Assembly (NCBI GenBank): GCA_028871055.1
Contig: JAGWON010000006.1
Coordinates: 62,001-126,000 of the forward strand
Length of the DNA stretch: 64,000 nt
Direction: 5' to 3'
From: Alphaproteobacteria bacterium
GTDB lineage: Bacteria > Pseudomonadota > Alphaproteobacteria > ATCC43930 > CGMCC-115725
Part shown: positions 16,567 through 26,592 of the stretch, piece after piece
Layout of the letters: each line of letters opens with the position of its first letter
How positions within the stretch are numbered: the stretch's first letter is position 1
Notes under the pieces: generated by a model
The model's database searches: none
What the model saw: the letters and a program-made list of their open reading frames with translations, nothing else
What the model was told of the DNA's origin: nothing
Made by a program: the position numbers and the translations under genes

Positions 16567-18501
16567 ATGAGCACGCCGCTGCTGCGCAATGACCTGACGC
16601 CCCTCCTGGATCAAGTCAACACGCCGGCCGATCTGCGCAAGCTTGACGAAGGTCAGCTGCGCCAGTTCGCCGACGAATTGCGCCGCGAGCTGGTCGACAC
16701 CGTCTCGGTCACCGGCGGCCATCTCGGCGCCGGCCTAGGCGTGGTCGAGCTCACGGTCGCGCTCCACCACGTCTTCGACACGCCGCGCGACCGCCTGATC
16801 TGGGACGTCGGCCATCAGGCCTATCCGCACAAGATCATCACCGGGCGCCGCGATCGCATTCGCACGCTGCGTCAGGGCGGCGGCCTATCCGGCTTCACCC
16901 GGCGCAGTGAGAGCGAATACGACCCGTTCGGCGCCGCGCACAGCTCGACCTCGATCTCCGCCGGGCTCGGTATGGCGGTTGGGCGCGATCTCCAGGGCCG
17001 CAAGAACAACGTCATCGCCGTGATCGGCGACGGCGCGATGAGCGCCGGCATGGCCTACGAGGCGATGAACAACGCCGGCGCGATGAATTCGCGCCTAATC
17101 GTCATCCTGAACGACAACGACATGTCGATTGCGCCGCCGGTCGGCGCGATGAGCGCGTATCTGTCGCGCCTCCTGTCGTCGAAGCCCTATCGCAGCCTGC
17201 GCCAGCTCGGCGCGGCCATGGCCAAGCGCTTCCCGCGCGGTCTCGCCAAGGCAGCGCGCCGCGCCGACGAATATGCCCGCGGCATGGTCACCGGCGGCAC
17301 GCTGTTCGAAGAGCTGGGCTTCTTCTATGTCGGCCCGATCGATGGCCACAATCTCGACCATCTGCTGCCGGTGTTGAAGAACCTGCGCGACAGCGACCAC
17401 GAGGGCCCGGTTTTGGTCCACGTCGTGACCCAGAAGGGCCACGGCTATCCGCCCGCCGAGGCTGCGGCCGACAAATACCACGGCGTGGTCAAGTTCGACG
17501 TCGCGACCGGCGCCCAGGTCAAGGGCAAGGCGGCGGCGCCGAGCTACACCTCGGTCTATGCCAAGGCGTTGATCGCCGAGGCCGAGCGCGACGACAAGAT
17601 CGTCGCCATCACCGCCGCCATGCCCTCGGGCACCGGCCTCGACAAGTTCGCCGAGCGCTTTCCCGGCCGCTGCTTCGACGTCGGCATCGCCGAGCAGCAT
17701 GCCGTCACCTTTGCCGCCGGCATGGCCTGCGAAGGCCTCAAGCCCTTCGCCACGATCTATTCGACTTTCCTGCAGCGCGCCTACGACCAGGTGGTGCACG
17801 ACGTCGCCATCCAGAAGCTGCCGGTGCGCTTCGCCATGGACCGCGCCGGTCTCGTCGGCGCCGACGGCGCCACCCATGCGGGCTCGTTCGATCTGGCCTA
17901 TCTCGGCTGCCTGCCGCATTTCGTCATCATGGCGGCGGCGGACGAGGCCGAGCTCGTGCACATGGTGGCGACCGCGGCGGCGATCGACGACGCCCCATCG
18001 GCGTTGCGCTATCCGCGCGGCGAGGGTGTCGGCGTCGCCTTGCCGGCGCGCGGCGAGGTGCTGCCGATCGGCAAAGGCCGCATCCTGCGCGAGGGCACCT
18101 CCATCGCCATCTTGAGTCTCGGCACGCGCCTCCAGGAGGCGCTCAAGGCCGCCGAAGAGCTCGGCCATCTCGGACTCTCGACCACGGTCGCCGACGCGCG
18201 CTTCGCCAAGCCGCTCGACACCGCTCTTGTCGAACGCCTGGCGCGCGAGCACGAGGTGCTGATCACGGTCGAGGAGGCCGCGATCGGTGGATTCGCCAGC
18301 CACGTCCTGCACCATCTGGCGCATGCCGGGTTGCTCGATCATGGCGTCAAGGTGCGACCGATGGTTCTGCCCGACCGCTTCGTCGACCATGATTCGCCGG
18401 CGAAGCAGTACGACGAGGCCTGCCTCAACGCGCGCCACATCAAGCAGACCGCGCTGGTGGCGCTCGGCCGCGCCTCCGTCGAGCTTTCCGCGCGCGCCTA
18501 G
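16567..18501 (+). CDS. dxs: 1-deoxy-D-xylulose-5-phosphate synthase
   Basis: 644 residues, the normal length. This thiamine-diphosphate enzyme condenses pyruvate with glyceraldehyde 3-phosphate, the first step of the MEP pathway. Signatures include [15 protein letters not shown] near the N-terminus, the TPP-binding [17 protein letters not shown], and in the C-terminal half [17 protein letters not shown] and [18 protein letters not shown]. It is transcribed away from ispH/hpnH, so MEP entry and exit genes are adjacent. Confidence 0.97.
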   Translation: MSTPLLRNDLTPLLDQVNTPADLRKLDEGQLRQFADELRRELVDTVSVTGGHLGAGLGVVELTVALHHVFDTPRDRLIWDVGHQAYPHKIITGRRDRIRTLRQGGGLSGFTRRSESEYDPFGAAHSSTSISAGLGMAVGRDLQGRKNNVIAVIGDGAMSAGMAYEAMNNAGAMNSRLIVILNDNDMSIAPPVGAMSAYLSRLLSSKPYRSLRQLGAAMAKRFPRGLAKAARRADEYARGMVTGGTLFEELGFFYVGPIDGHNLDHLLPVLKNLRDSDHEGPVLVHVVTQKGHGYPPAEAAADKYHGVVKFDVATGAQVKGKAAAPSYTSVYAKALIAEAERDDKIVAITAAMPSGTGLDKFAERFPGRCFDVGIAEQHAVTFAAGMACEGLKPFATIYSTFLQRAYDQVVHDVAIQKLPVRFAMDRAGLVGADGATHAGSFDLAYLGCLPHFVIMAAADEAELVHMVATAAAIDDAPSALRYPRGEGVGVALPARGEVLPIGKGRILREGTSIAILSLGTRLQEALKAAEELGHLGLSTTVADARFAKPLDTALVERLAREHEVLITVEEAAIGGFASHVLHHLAHAGLLDHGVKVRPMVLPDRFVDHDSPAKQYDEACLNARHIKQTALVALGRASVELSARA

Positions 18502-18527
18502 GGCTCGCTCCAAAGCCACGTTATTAT

Positions 18528-18605
18528 GTCGTCGTTCCCGCAAAAGCGGGAACCCAGGGCAAGCGTTGAGCTGTTGCCCTGGGCCCCTGTTTGCGCTGGG
18601 GCGAC
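18528..18605. repeat. Dispersed two-hairpin intergenic repeat, copy 1
   Basis: Hairpin TTCCCGC-AAAA-GCGGGAA (18535-18552) is followed by inverted arms CCCAGGGCAA / TTGCCCTGGG (18553-18562 and 18574-18583) and a weaker CCCC...GGGG hairpin, bounded by GTCGTC and GGCGAC. It shares this plan with 28127-28205 and 51943-52021. It lies between dxs and tlyA. Confidence 0.8.
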
Positions 18606-18620
18606 GGAGGGGATGATCCC

Positions 18621-19418
18621 ATGACAGCAAAGCAACGCCTCGATCAGCTCTTGGTCGAGCGCGGTCTGGCGCCGAGCCGCGCCAAGGCCCAGGCGTTGAT
18701 CCTGGCGGGACTGGTGTTCAGCGGAGAAAAACGCCTCGGCAAGCCGGGCGCGACACTTGGCGCGGACGCGCCGCTCGAGGTGCGCGGCAAGGATCATCCC
18801 TGGGTCTCGCGCGGCGGCGTCAAGCTCGCTCATGGGCTCGACCATTTCAAAATCGATCCGCGCGGCCTCGTCGCGCTCGATATCGGCGCCTCGACCGGCG
18901 GCTTCACCGACGTGCTGTTGCAGCGCGGCGCCGCCCGCGTCTATGCCGTCGATGTCGGCTTCGGCCAGTTCGATTGGAAGCTCCGGAACGACAGTCGCGT
19001 CGTGTTGCTCGAGCGCACGAACGCCCGCCATCTGACGCGCGCGCAGGTGCCCGAGCCGGTGGACCTGCTTGTCTGCGACGCGAGCTTCATCGGCCTCGAA
19101 ACCATGCTGCCCGCGCCGCTGGCGCTGGCCAAACCGCATGCGCGGCTTGTCGCTTTAATCAAGCCGCAATTCGAGGTGGGGCCGGGCCGCGTCGGCAAGG
19201 GCGGCGTGGTGCGCGATCCGGCGCTCCACCGCGAGGTCTGCGACCGCATCGCGGCGTGGCTCGCGGCCCAGGGCTGGCGCGTGCTCGGCATCGTCGAAAG
19301 TCCGCTGCGCGGCCCCGAGGGCAACGTCGAATTCCTCGTCGCGGCCGAGCGCGAACCGCGTAGCACAGCCTCCGCGCAAGTTCCGCGCGGCGGCGTCGTG
19401 CTAGGCGAAATCAAATGA
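18621..19418 (+). CDS. tlyA: TlyA-family rRNA 2'-O-methyltransferase
   Basis: 265 residues from MTAKQRLDQLLVERGL. An N-terminal S4 RNA-binding domain (about 1-62) is followed by a Rossmann methyltransferase domain with SAM motif DIGASTGGFTD and the family's GGVKLAHGLD, IKPQFEVGPGRVGKGGVVRD and NVEFLV segments. TlyA methylates rRNA ribose positions. The ATG at 18621 is preceded by GGAGGGG. Its stop overlaps the start of the next RNA methyltransferase (ATGA). Confidence 0.93.
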   Translation: MTAKQRLDQLLVERGLAPSRAKAQALILAGLVFSGEKRLGKPGATLGADAPLEVRGKDHPWVSRGGVKLAHGLDHFKIDPRGLVALDIGASTGGFTDVLLQRGAARVYAVDVGFGQFDWKLRNDSRVVLLERTNARHLTRAQVPEPVDLLVCDASFIGLETMLPAPLALAKPHARLVALIKPQFEVGPGRVGKGGVVRDPALHREVCDRIAAWLAAQGWRVLGIVESPLRGPEGNVEFLVAAEREPRSTASAQVPRGGVVLGEIK

Positions 19419-20668
19419 GCGAAATCGAGCTCGCCATCGAGAGCGTCGGCGTGCGCGGCGACGGCGTCGCGTATCACGACGGCAAGCCGGTCTATGTCCC
19501 GTTCGCCGCGCCGGGCGACCGCGTTCGCGCGCGTCTGTCGGCGGCGAAAGGCGAGACGCGCGGCGAGCTCGTCGAGGTGCTGACTGCCGGTTCCCGCGCC
19601 GCGCCGGTCTGCGCGCATTTCGGCCGCTGCGGCGGCTGCGCCCTCCAGCATCTCTCCGACGGCGCCTACGCCGCGGCCAAGCTCGGCTGGCTCGAGGGCG
19701 CGCTGGCGCAGCACGGCTTTGCCAACGTCGACATCGCGCCGCTCCAGCGACTCGCGCCTGGCACCCGCCGGCGGGCGTGTCTCGCGCTGGCACGCGACGG
19801 CGAGGCGGTCGCCGGCTTTCATGGCCGCATGAGCCACGCCATCGTCGACATGCGCGAGTGCCATGTGCTGCATCCGGCTCTCTTCGCGTTGGTCGAACCG
19901 CTGCGCCGGCTCGCGGCCGCGCTGCTGCCGAAAAAGGGCACGGTCGCGGCCAGCCTGACCCTGGGCGATGCCGGCGTCGACGTGCTGCTCGAGGTGCCAA
20001 AGGTGCCGGGCCTCGAAGCGCTCGAGGCGCTGGCGCGCTTCGCCGCCGAGCAGGATCTCGCGCGGCTGTCGTGGCGCGCCGGTCATGCCTTTGCGCCGGT
20101 GGCGCAGCGCCGGCCGGTGCGCGCGGTCTTCGCCGGCGTCGCCGTCGACCTGCCGGCGGATGCCTTCCTGCAGGCGAGCAGCGAGGCGGATGAAGCGCTG
20201 GGTGCGCTCGTGCTCGACGCTGTCGATGAGCCGCGCCGGATCGCTGACCTCTATGCCGGCGTCGGCACGTTCAGCTTCGCGCTGGCGCGACGCGCGCCGG
20301 TCCATGCCGTCGAAGGCGATGCCGAGGCGGCGCGGGCGCTGGCGCAGTCGGCAGCGCGCGCCAATCTCGCCGATCGCGTCACCGTCGAGCGGCGCGATCT
20401 GGCGCGGCGGCCGCTGTCGGCGGAGGAGCTCGCTCGCTTCGATGCCGTTGTGTTCGATCCGCCACGGACCGGCGCCGCGCCGCAGAGCCGCGCCCTCGCG
20501 CAATCAACCGTGCCGCGCGTCGTCGCCGTGTCGTGCAATCCGGCGACCTTCGCGCGCGACGCGCGCATTCTCGCCGACGGCGGCTATGCGCTGGCGCACA
20601 TCGCGCCGGTCGATTCCTTCGTCTGGTCGCCGCACCTCGAGCTGGTGGCGCGCTTCGAGCGGCGATAA
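19415..20668 (+). CDS. TrmA/RlmC/RlmD-family RNA 5-methyluridine methyltransferase
   Basis: 417 residues. An N-terminal TRAM-like barrel is followed by [4Fe-4S] ligands C66, C72 and C75 (CAHFGRCGGCALQH), a SAM motif DLYAGVGTFSFALA, and the catalytic nucleophile cysteine in VSCNPATFARD. The FeS cysteines point to the RlmC/RlmD side rather than TrmA. The exact uridine cannot be told. Translationally coupled to tlyA, so the two may form an rRNA-modification operon. Confidence 0.92.
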   Translation: MSEIELAIESVGVRGDGVAYHDGKPVYVPFAAPGDRVRARLSAAKGETRGELVEVLTAGSRAAPVCAHFGRCGGCALQHLSDGAYAAAKLGWLEGALAQHGFANVDIAPLQRLAPGTRRRACLALARDGEAVAGFHGRMSHAIVDMRECHVLHPALFALVEPLRRLAAALLPKKGTVAASLTLGDAGVDVLLEVPKVPGLEALEALARFAAEQDLARLSWRAGHAFAPVAQRRPVRAVFAGVAVDLPADAFLQASSEADEALGALVLDAVDEPRRIADLYAGVGTFSFALARRAPVHAVEGDAEAARALAQSAARANLADRVTVERRDLARRPLSAEELARFDAVVFDPPRTGAAPQSRALAQSTVPRVVAVSCNPATFARDARILADGGYALAHIAPVDSFVWSPHLELVARFERR

Positions 20669-20673
20669 CCGTG

Positions 20674-22419
20674 CTACCGGATCTCGATCGGCGGCATGAC
20701 CAGCATGCCGGGACGGACCGAGAGCATGGCGAGCTCGCGCATGAAGCCGGCGATCGACGGCAAAATCGCCAGCGGGTCCTCGCGGCTGGTGCCCAGCAGC
20801 CGATGCAACAGCACGACGAGGCCGCTTTCGGGCCGCGGATAGACGCGCAGCGTAATATCACCGCTCGCCGGAACGCCGATCTCCGCCTTCGCCAGGGCGA
20901 TGGCCGTCTCGTAGCCGCCGAGCGCGTCGACCAGATCGTTCGCCTTGGCCTGCGCGCCGGTCCAGATGCGACCCTTAGCGACGCTCTCGATCTGATCGGG
21001 CTTCATGTGGCGGCCTTCGGCGACGCGCGCCTTGAAGCCGGCATAGGTACTGTCGAGCGCCGCCTCGAACTGCTTGTAGCCTTCGGCCGTGAAGTCCTGC
21101 AGCGGGCTGAACAGTGCTGCGTTATCCGAGGTCTGCACCGCGTCGGCGCCGGCGCCGATCTTGTCCATCAGGCCGCCGATCAGCACCTTGCCGGCGACGA
21201 CGCCGATCGAGCCGGTGAGCGTGGCCGGCTCGGCGACGATCTTGTCGGCCGACGCCGCGATGTAATAGCCGCCCGAGCCGGCGACGTCGCCCATGCTGAC
21301 GATGACTGGCTTGCCCGCCGCGCGCGCCTTCTTGACCTCGTCCCAGATCGATTCCGCCGCCACGGCCGAGCCGCCCGGGCTGTCGATGCGGAACAGGATG
21401 GCGCGCACGTTCTTGTCGCGCTCGGCCAGGCGGAAGGCGTGGATCACGCTGTCCGAGCCCATGACGCCGGTGCCGAACAGCGCGCCGCTGTCGCTCTTGC
21501 CGCGCGTCATCAGACCGTCGGCATAGATCAGCGCCATGACCGGTCCGGTGTCGTGCGGTCGTCCGACGCTGTCGAGATAGCGCGCGACGCGCATCGCCTT
21601 GGCGCCGGCGCCGGCGCGCGCCTTCAGCGCGTCGAGCGCGTCGCCGACATAGCCCAGGTGATCGACCAGATGCGCGCTGAGCGCGTCCTGCGCGAGGTAG
21701 GGCCCGTTCGCGATCAGGTCGCGCACCCGATCGGGCGCCAGCTTGCGGCCGTCGGCGATGCCCGCGACGATCTGGTCAAGCAGCGATCCGAGCAGCGATT
21801 GGAGCTGCTCGCGCTCGGGATCGGTCATCTTGGTCTGGGTCAGGAGGTTCAGCGCGGTCTTGTACTGCTCGCGCTGGTCGAAGCGCGGCACGAGGCCGAG
21901 CTTGTCGAGCGTGCCGCGAAAATAAGGCTCTTCGGCACGCAATCCCACCAGCCCGACGAGGCCCAGTGGCTGCAGCCAGATCTGGTCGCAGGCGCTGGCG
22001 AGGTAATAGGCGCGGGTGCCCGACGCGAATTCGCCGAAGCTGTCGGAATAGGCGAAGGCGACCTTGCCCTTGGCGCGGAACGCGGCGATGGCGTCGCGCA
22101 ATTCCTGCACTTGCGCCAGCGCCAGATCGCCGCCGCCGATGCGCAGCAGCAGACCCTTGACCCGCGGATCGCGGCCGCTCTTGTCGAGCGCGCCGAGCAC
22201 GTCGCGCAGGCTGGTCTCGTGCGGCGCCAGCAGGCCAAGCAGGCCGCCGGTCTGCGGCGCGTCGGGCAGGTTGCCGTCGACGTCGAGCGTCAGCACCGTC
22301 ACCTCGGGCACGTGTGGCCCACTCACCCGGTCCCAAATCACGAGCCCGACGCTGCCCAGCACGCCGAGCAAGGTGACGACGCCGATGACGGCCAGCAATC
22401 CGACGATGAAACGGCGCAC
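20674..22419 (-). CDS. sppA: Signal peptide peptidase SppA (protease IV), 67K type
   Basis: 581 residues. An N-terminal membrane anchor is followed by two S49 domains. The general-base lysine is in EQYKTALN of the first domain and the nucleophilic serine in GDVAGSGGYYIAA of the second, as in E. coli SppA, where the Ser-Lys dyad spans the two halves. It degrades cleaved signal peptides in the membrane. It is convergent with the RNA methyltransferase gene (5 bp between stops). Confidence 0.95.
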   Translation of the reverse strand: MRRFIVGLLAVIGVVTLLGVLGSVGLVIWDRVSGPHVPEVTVLTLDVDGNLPDAPQTGGLLGLLAPHETSLRDVLGALDKSGRDPRVKGLLLRIGGGDLALAQVQELRDAIAAFRAKGKVAFAYSDSFGEFASGTRAYYLASACDQIWLQPLGLVGLVGLRAEEPYFRGTLDKLGLVPRFDQREQYKTALNLLTQTKMTDPEREQLQSLLGSLLDQIVAGIADGRKLAPDRVRDLIANGPYLAQDALSAHLVDHLGYVGDALDALKARAGAGAKAMRVARYLDSVGRPHDTGPVMALIYADGLMTRGKSDSGALFGTGVMGSDSVIHAFRLAERDKNVRAILFRIDSPGGSAVAAESIWDEVKKARAAGKPVIVSMGDVAGSGGYYIAASADKIVAEPATLTGSIGVVAGKVLIGGLMDKIGAGADAVQTSDNAALFSPLQDFTAEGYKQFEAALDSTYAGFKARVAEGRHMKPDQIESVAKGRIWTGAQAKANDLVDALGGYETAIALAKAEIGVPASGDITLRVYPRPESGLVVLLHRLLGTSREDPLAILPSIAGFMRELAMLSVRPGMLVMPPIEIR

Positions 22420-22470
22420 GCGCCCTCCCGGCCATCCAGAACGGCGCCACTTTGCCCCGAAAGGAGGCGC

Positions 22471-24444
22471 TCAGCAATCGGGCTGGCGCGCGGCCGCCTC
22501 GGTGCAATACCGCCGCCAGGCGGTCCGGTAGACGTCCTCCACCGCGGCGGCGTAGCGCCGCGCGTCGCCGATCGCCGAGTGCGCGAGCCGGCCGGGCAGC
22601 GCCGCCCGCAGCCGTTCGAGCGCGTCGAGATCGCCGGCCGTCGCCACCGCGGCGGCGACGTAGCCTGCCGCGTCGGTTGCAATGAACTGCATCAGATCCA
22701 GCGCGGTCAGGCAGCTCGCTGCGAGCCGCGACGGGATGGTGCGGCCGGTCCGGGTGATAACCGGCACGCCCATGGCCAGCGCGTCCAGCGTCGTCATGCC
22801 GCCGCCGTGCGGAAACGGATCGAGGGCGATGTCGAGCGCGCGATAGGCGGCGAAATGCTCGGCGCGGCCGGTCTGTCCCAGGAATGTCACGCGTTCTGCC
22901 GGCAGGTCGGCGGCGGCAAACGCCGTGCGCAGCTCGGTTTGCTCAGCCGGGTCGCCGAACTGTTTGTTCTTGAGCACGAGCCGTGCGTCCGGCAGCGCGC
23001 GCAGGATCGCGCTCCAGTCGCGCAGCACGCCCGGCGTGATCTTGGCGCGGCGATTGAACGAGCCGAAGGTGACGAAGCCGTTGGCGCGCACCGGCAGCGG
23101 CCCGGGCGCCGGCAGTTTCTCGGGCGTCCAGTAGCCGAGCGCACCGGGCAGGTCGATGATCCGCTCGGCGAAGAGCGGGCGCTCCGCCGGCGGGATCAGC
23201 ACTGGATCGGCGAGCAGATAATCCATCATGGCGAGGCCGGTCCCGGTCGGCTCGCCCCAGGCGGTGATCTGGATCGGCGCCGGCTTGCGCGCGAAGACCA
23301 ACAGGCGATGGCCGCCCATGTGGCCGACGAGATCAACCAGGATGTCGATCCGGTCCTGCGCGATCCGCTCGGCGAGCGCGGCGTCACTCAAGCCCGCCGT
23401 CTCACGCCACGTTGCGGCCGCGCGGCGGAAGATCGCCGTCAACTCGTCAGCCTGCCGCGTATCGGAATAGCAGAAGACCTCGACCTGCGCCGGATCGTGA
23501 TGCGTCAGCACGCCGCCGAAGGCGTAGCTCGCGGCATAGGCGCGGAAATGCGCGCTGACATAGCCCACGCGCAGCCGCCGTTCGGGATCGAGGTCGGCGG
23601 AACGCGGCGCGGTGGCCGGTGCCAGCGCGGCGGCGTGGCGCTCGGCCCAGCGCCGGCGCTCGGCCTGATGCTCCGTGACGCCGAGGCTTTCGTCGAAATT
23701 CAGGTTGAAGAGCAGGTTGGAATGCGCCGCGGCGCTCGCCGGTCCGAGCTCGAGCGCGCGCCGGTTCGCCGCCACCGCCTCGTCGAGCTGTCCAATCTCG
23801 GCGAGCACGCCAGCGAGATTATCGTACGCTTCGGCGTAGTCGGGCCGCAGCGCAACGGCGCGCCGGAAGCACGCGGCGGCTTCCTGCGGCTGGCCCTGGC
23901 GCCGCAGCACGGCGCCAAGATTCATGTGGGCATCGGCAAAATTCGGCTTGAGCGCGATGGCGCGGCGATAGGCGTCGATTGCCGCGGCATCCCCCTGGGC
24001 GAGCAGCGCGTTGCCGAGATTGAAATGCGCCGTTGCCAGCGTCGGCTCAATGGCGATGGCGCGCCGGAAACAGTCGATCGCCGCCGCGAGCGCGCCGCGC
24101 TTTTCGAGCGCATTGCCGAGATTGACATAGGCATCGGCATATTGGGGCGCGAGCGCCAGCGCGTCGCGAAACGCGGCGATCGCCCTCTCGCTGCGGCCGA
24201 GCACCGCCAGCGCCACGCCAAGCGCGTTGCGGTAGAGCGGGTTGCGCCGATTGCGCGCGATCGCCGCCTCGATCCGCGTAACGGCCTCGTCGTTCCGGCC
24301 ACGCCGGTGGGCGATGACGCCGAGCAGGAACAGCGCGTCGGGCTGCGCCGCGTCCGTGGCGAGGATGGCGCGGCAGGCGGCTTCGGCTTCGTCCAGGCGC
24401 CCGGCCTCGAAATGGCCGATCGCGGCGTCGAGCGTGGCGTTCAT
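22471..24444 (-). CDS. TPR / O-GlcNAc-transferase-like (SPINDLY-type) glycosyltransferase family 41 protein
   Basis: 657 residues. Six to seven tetratricopeptide repeats occupy about residues 1-235 (repeated patterns such as YADAYVNLGNALEKRG and FADAHMNLGAVLRRQG). The C-terminal half is the OGT/SPINDLY catalytic region: RRLRVGYVSAHFRAYA, DILVDLVGHMGGHRLLVFARKPAPIQ, FGSFNRRAKITP and PFPHGGGMTTLDALAMGVP. Bacterial members are candidate protein or surface glycosyltransferases. No acceptor is indicated by neighbours (sppA and aroC). Confidence 0.92.
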   Translation of the reverse strand: MNATLDAAIGHFEAGRLDEAEAACRAILATDAAQPDALFLLGVIAHRRGRNDEAVTRIEAAIARNRRNPLYRNALGVALAVLGRSERAIAAFRDALALAPQYADAYVNLGNALEKRGALAAAIDCFRRAIAIEPTLATAHFNLGNALLAQGDAAAIDAYRRAIALKPNFADAHMNLGAVLRRQGQPQEAAACFRRAVALRPDYAEAYDNLAGVLAEIGQLDEAVAANRRALELGPASAAAHSNLLFNLNFDESLGVTEHQAERRRWAERHAAALAPATAPRSADLDPERRLRVGYVSAHFRAYAASYAFGGVLTHHDPAQVEVFCYSDTRQADELTAIFRRAAATWRETAGLSDAALAERIAQDRIDILVDLVGHMGGHRLLVFARKPAPIQITAWGEPTGTGLAMMDYLLADPVLIPPAERPLFAERIIDLPGALGYWTPEKLPAPGPLPVRANGFVTFGSFNRRAKITPGVLRDWSAILRALPDARLVLKNKQFGDPAEQTELRTAFAAADLPAERVTFLGQTGRAEHFAAYRALDIALDPFPHGGGMTTLDALAMGVPVITRTGRTIPSRLAASCLTALDLMQFIATDAAGYVAAAVATAGDLDALERLRAALPGRLAHSAIGDARRYAAAVEDVYRTAWRRYCTEAAARQPDC

Positions 24445-24466
24445 CGGCGCGCCGCCGCGCCGCCGC

Positions 24467-25537
24467 TCAACCGCATTGCGCGCGGTGCCGCAACAGATGG
24501 TCGGCCAGAACGACCGCCGTCATCGCCTCGCCGACCGGCACGGCGCGAATGCCGACGCAGGGGTCGTGGCGGCCCTTGGTGCTGACCTCGATCTCCTTGC
24601 CGAAGCGGTCGACGCTCTTGAGCGGCTTCAGGATCGAGCTGGTCGGCTTGACCGCGAAGCGCACGACGATGTCCTGGCCCGTTGATATTCCACCTAATAT
24701 CCCGCCGGCGCGATTCGACAAGAAGACGACCTTGCCGTCCTTCATCCGCATCTCGTCGGCGTTCTGCTCGCCCGACAGCGCCGCGACCGCCATACCGGCG
24801 CCGATCTCGACGCCCTTGACCGCGTTGATGCTCATCACCGCCTTGGCCAGATCGGCGTCGAGCTTGCCGTAGATCGGCTCACCCAGGCCGGCGGGTATGC
24901 CCGAAGCATTGACTTCGATCACGGCGCCCGTCGACGAGCCCGCCTTGCGCACCTCGTCGAGGAAATCCTCCCATTTCTTCGCCGTCTGCAGATCGGGACA
25001 GAAGAACGGATTGGCATCGATCGCCTGCCAGTCCCAGCGCGCGCGATCGATCGCGTGCGGTCCGATCTGCACCAGCGCACCGCGGATCGTCACGCTCTCG
25101 CCCAGAATCTTGCGCGCGATCGCGCCGGCGGCGACGCGCGCCGCAGTCTCGCGCGCCGAGGCCCGGCCGCCGCCGCGATAGTCGCGGATGCCGTACTTCA
25201 CCCAGTAGGTGTAGTCGGCATGGCCGGGGCGGAACTGATCCTTGATCGCGTCGTAGTCCTTCGAGCGCGCATCTTCGTTGGCGATCAGCAGCATGATCGG
25301 CGCGCCGGTGGTCTGGCCCTCGAACACGCCCGACAGGATCTGGACGCGGTCGCTTTCCTTGCGCTGGGTGGTGAAGCGCGAGACACCCGGGCGCCGCTTG
25401 TCGAGCCAGGGCTGGATATCGGCCTCGGACAAAGGGATGCGCGGCGGCACGCCTTCGACGACGCAGCCGATCGCGGGGCCGTGGCTCTCGCCCCAGCTGG
25501 TGAAGCGGAAGATCGTGCCGAAGCCGTTGCCCGCCAT
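24467..25537 (-). CDS. aroC: Chorismate synthase
   Basis: 356 residues. This FMN-dependent enzyme forms chorismate from 5-enolpyruvylshikimate 3-phosphate. Signatures: [21 protein letters not shown] near the N-terminus and [22 protein letters not shown]; the segment [12 protein letters not shown] is near the C-terminus. It starts 9 bp after the fabI stop, a gene neighbour often seen in alphaproteobacteria. Confidence 0.97.
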   Translation of the reverse strand: MAGNGFGTIFRFTSWGESHGPAIGCVVEGVPPRIPLSEADIQPWLDKRRPGVSRFTTQRKESDRVQILSGVFEGQTTGAPIMLLIANEDARSKDYDAIKDQFRPGHADYTYWVKYGIRDYRGGGRASARETAARVAAGAIARKILGESVTIRGALVQIGPHAIDRARWDWQAIDANPFFCPDLQTAKKWEDFLDEVRKAGSSTGAVIEVNASGIPAGLGEPIYGKLDADLAKAVMSINAVKGVEIGAGMAVAALSGEQNADEMRMKDGKVVFLSNRAGGILGGISTGQDIVVRFAVKPTSSILKPLKSVDRFGKEIEVSTKGRHDPCVGIRAVPVGEAMTAVVLADHLLRHRAQCG

Positions 25538-25546
25538 GGCTCCTCG

Positions 25547-26359
25547 CTAGACGGTCGAAATGTCCGGCGCGTCCACCGCCTTCATGCCGACGACGTGGTA
25601 GCCTGAGTCGACGTGGTGCACTTCGCCGGTGACGCCGCTCGACAAGTCGCTCAGCAGGTAGAGGCCGGCATTGCCGACCTCGTCGAGCGCGACGTTCCGC
25701 TTCAGGGGCGCGTTGTACTGGTTCCACTTCAGGATGTAGCGGAAATCGCCGATGCCCGAAGCGGCCAGCGTCTTGATCGGGCCGGCCGAGATCGCATTGA
25801 CCCGGATATTCTTGCCGCCGAGGTCGACGGCGAGATAACGCACCGACGCCTCGAGCGCGGCCTTCGCCACGCCCATGACGTTATAATGCGGCATGACGCG
25901 CTCGGCGCCGAGATAGGATAGCGTCAACAGGCTGCCGCCCTGCGTCATCAGCGGCACAGCGCGGCGGCACAGATCGGTGAACGAATAGCACGAGACGTCC
26001 AGGCTCTTGAGGAAATTCGCCCGGCTCGTGTCGACGTATGGTCCCGTGAGCTCGTTGGCGTCGGAATAGGCGATGGCATGCACCAGGAAGTCGAGCCGGT
26101 CCCAGCGCTTGGCCAGCGTCTCGAACACCGCGGCAATGCTTGTCTCGTTGGTCACGTCGCAGTCGCCGACCACGGTGCCGCCGACGCTGTCCGCCAACGG
26201 CCGCACGCGCTTGCCCAGCGCATCGCCCTGGTAGGTGAAGGCGAGTTCGGCGCCGTGGGCGTGCACCGCGCGTGCGATCGCCCAGGCAATCGAGCGCTCG
26301 TTGGCCACGCCCATGACGAGGCCGCGCTTGCCCGCCATCAATGACTTCACGTCGGTCAT
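25547..26359 (-). CDS. fabI: Enoyl-[acyl-carrier-protein] reductase, NADH type
   Basis: 270 residues from MTDVKSLMAGKRGLVMGVAN. The short-chain-dehydrogenase fold has the FabI-specific catalytic pair in YNVMGVAKAALE (Tyr and Lys spaced by six), preceded by the LSYLGAERVMPH segment. It performs the last reduction of fatty-acid elongation. An ATG 15 bp upstream is also in frame but has no ribosome site; GGATGAAG precedes the chosen one. Same operon as aroC. Confidence 0.95.
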   Translation of the reverse strand: MTDVKSLMAGKRGLVMGVANERSIAWAIARAVHAHGAELAFTYQGDALGKRVRPLADSVGGTVVGDCDVTNETSIAAVFETLAKRWDRLDFLVHAIAYSDANELTGPYVDTSRANFLKSLDVSCYSFTDLCRRAVPLMTQGGSLLTLSYLGAERVMPHYNVMGVAKAALEASVRYLAVDLGGKNIRVNAISAGPIKTLAASGIGDFRYILKWNQYNAPLKRNVALDEVGNAGLYLLSDLSSGVTGEVHHVDSGYHVVGMKAVDAPDISTV

Positions 26360-26592
26360 GCGTTCTTCATCCATGCGGATTGTCGGCGCTGTCGCGCATC
26401 AGATTCGGCCCACCCCTTGCTCCTCGAACGGCGCTGCCGAATATAGAGAGCGGCCCGTGGATTGCCTAGCCGGATCGGCGCAGATATGCGCCATATCAGC
26501 GATAGTCTGTCGCCGTGCCGGCATCCCCGTTCGCGGTTGAGCCGCCGCCGCTTATGGCCTAGTAAAGCGGGCGCAACCCCGGGGAGTTCCGC

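Noticed and set aside
18528-18605. Possible CRISPR or tRNA-like array from the repeated hairpins
   Set aside because: Copies are single, about 10-25 kb apart, with no regular spacers or cas genes.
20533-24585. A 1350-codon plus-strand open frame
   Set aside because: It is antisense to sppA and the OGT-like gene, both with clear homology, and its translation shows the Arg/Gly/Ala-rich pattern of GC-rich shadow frames.
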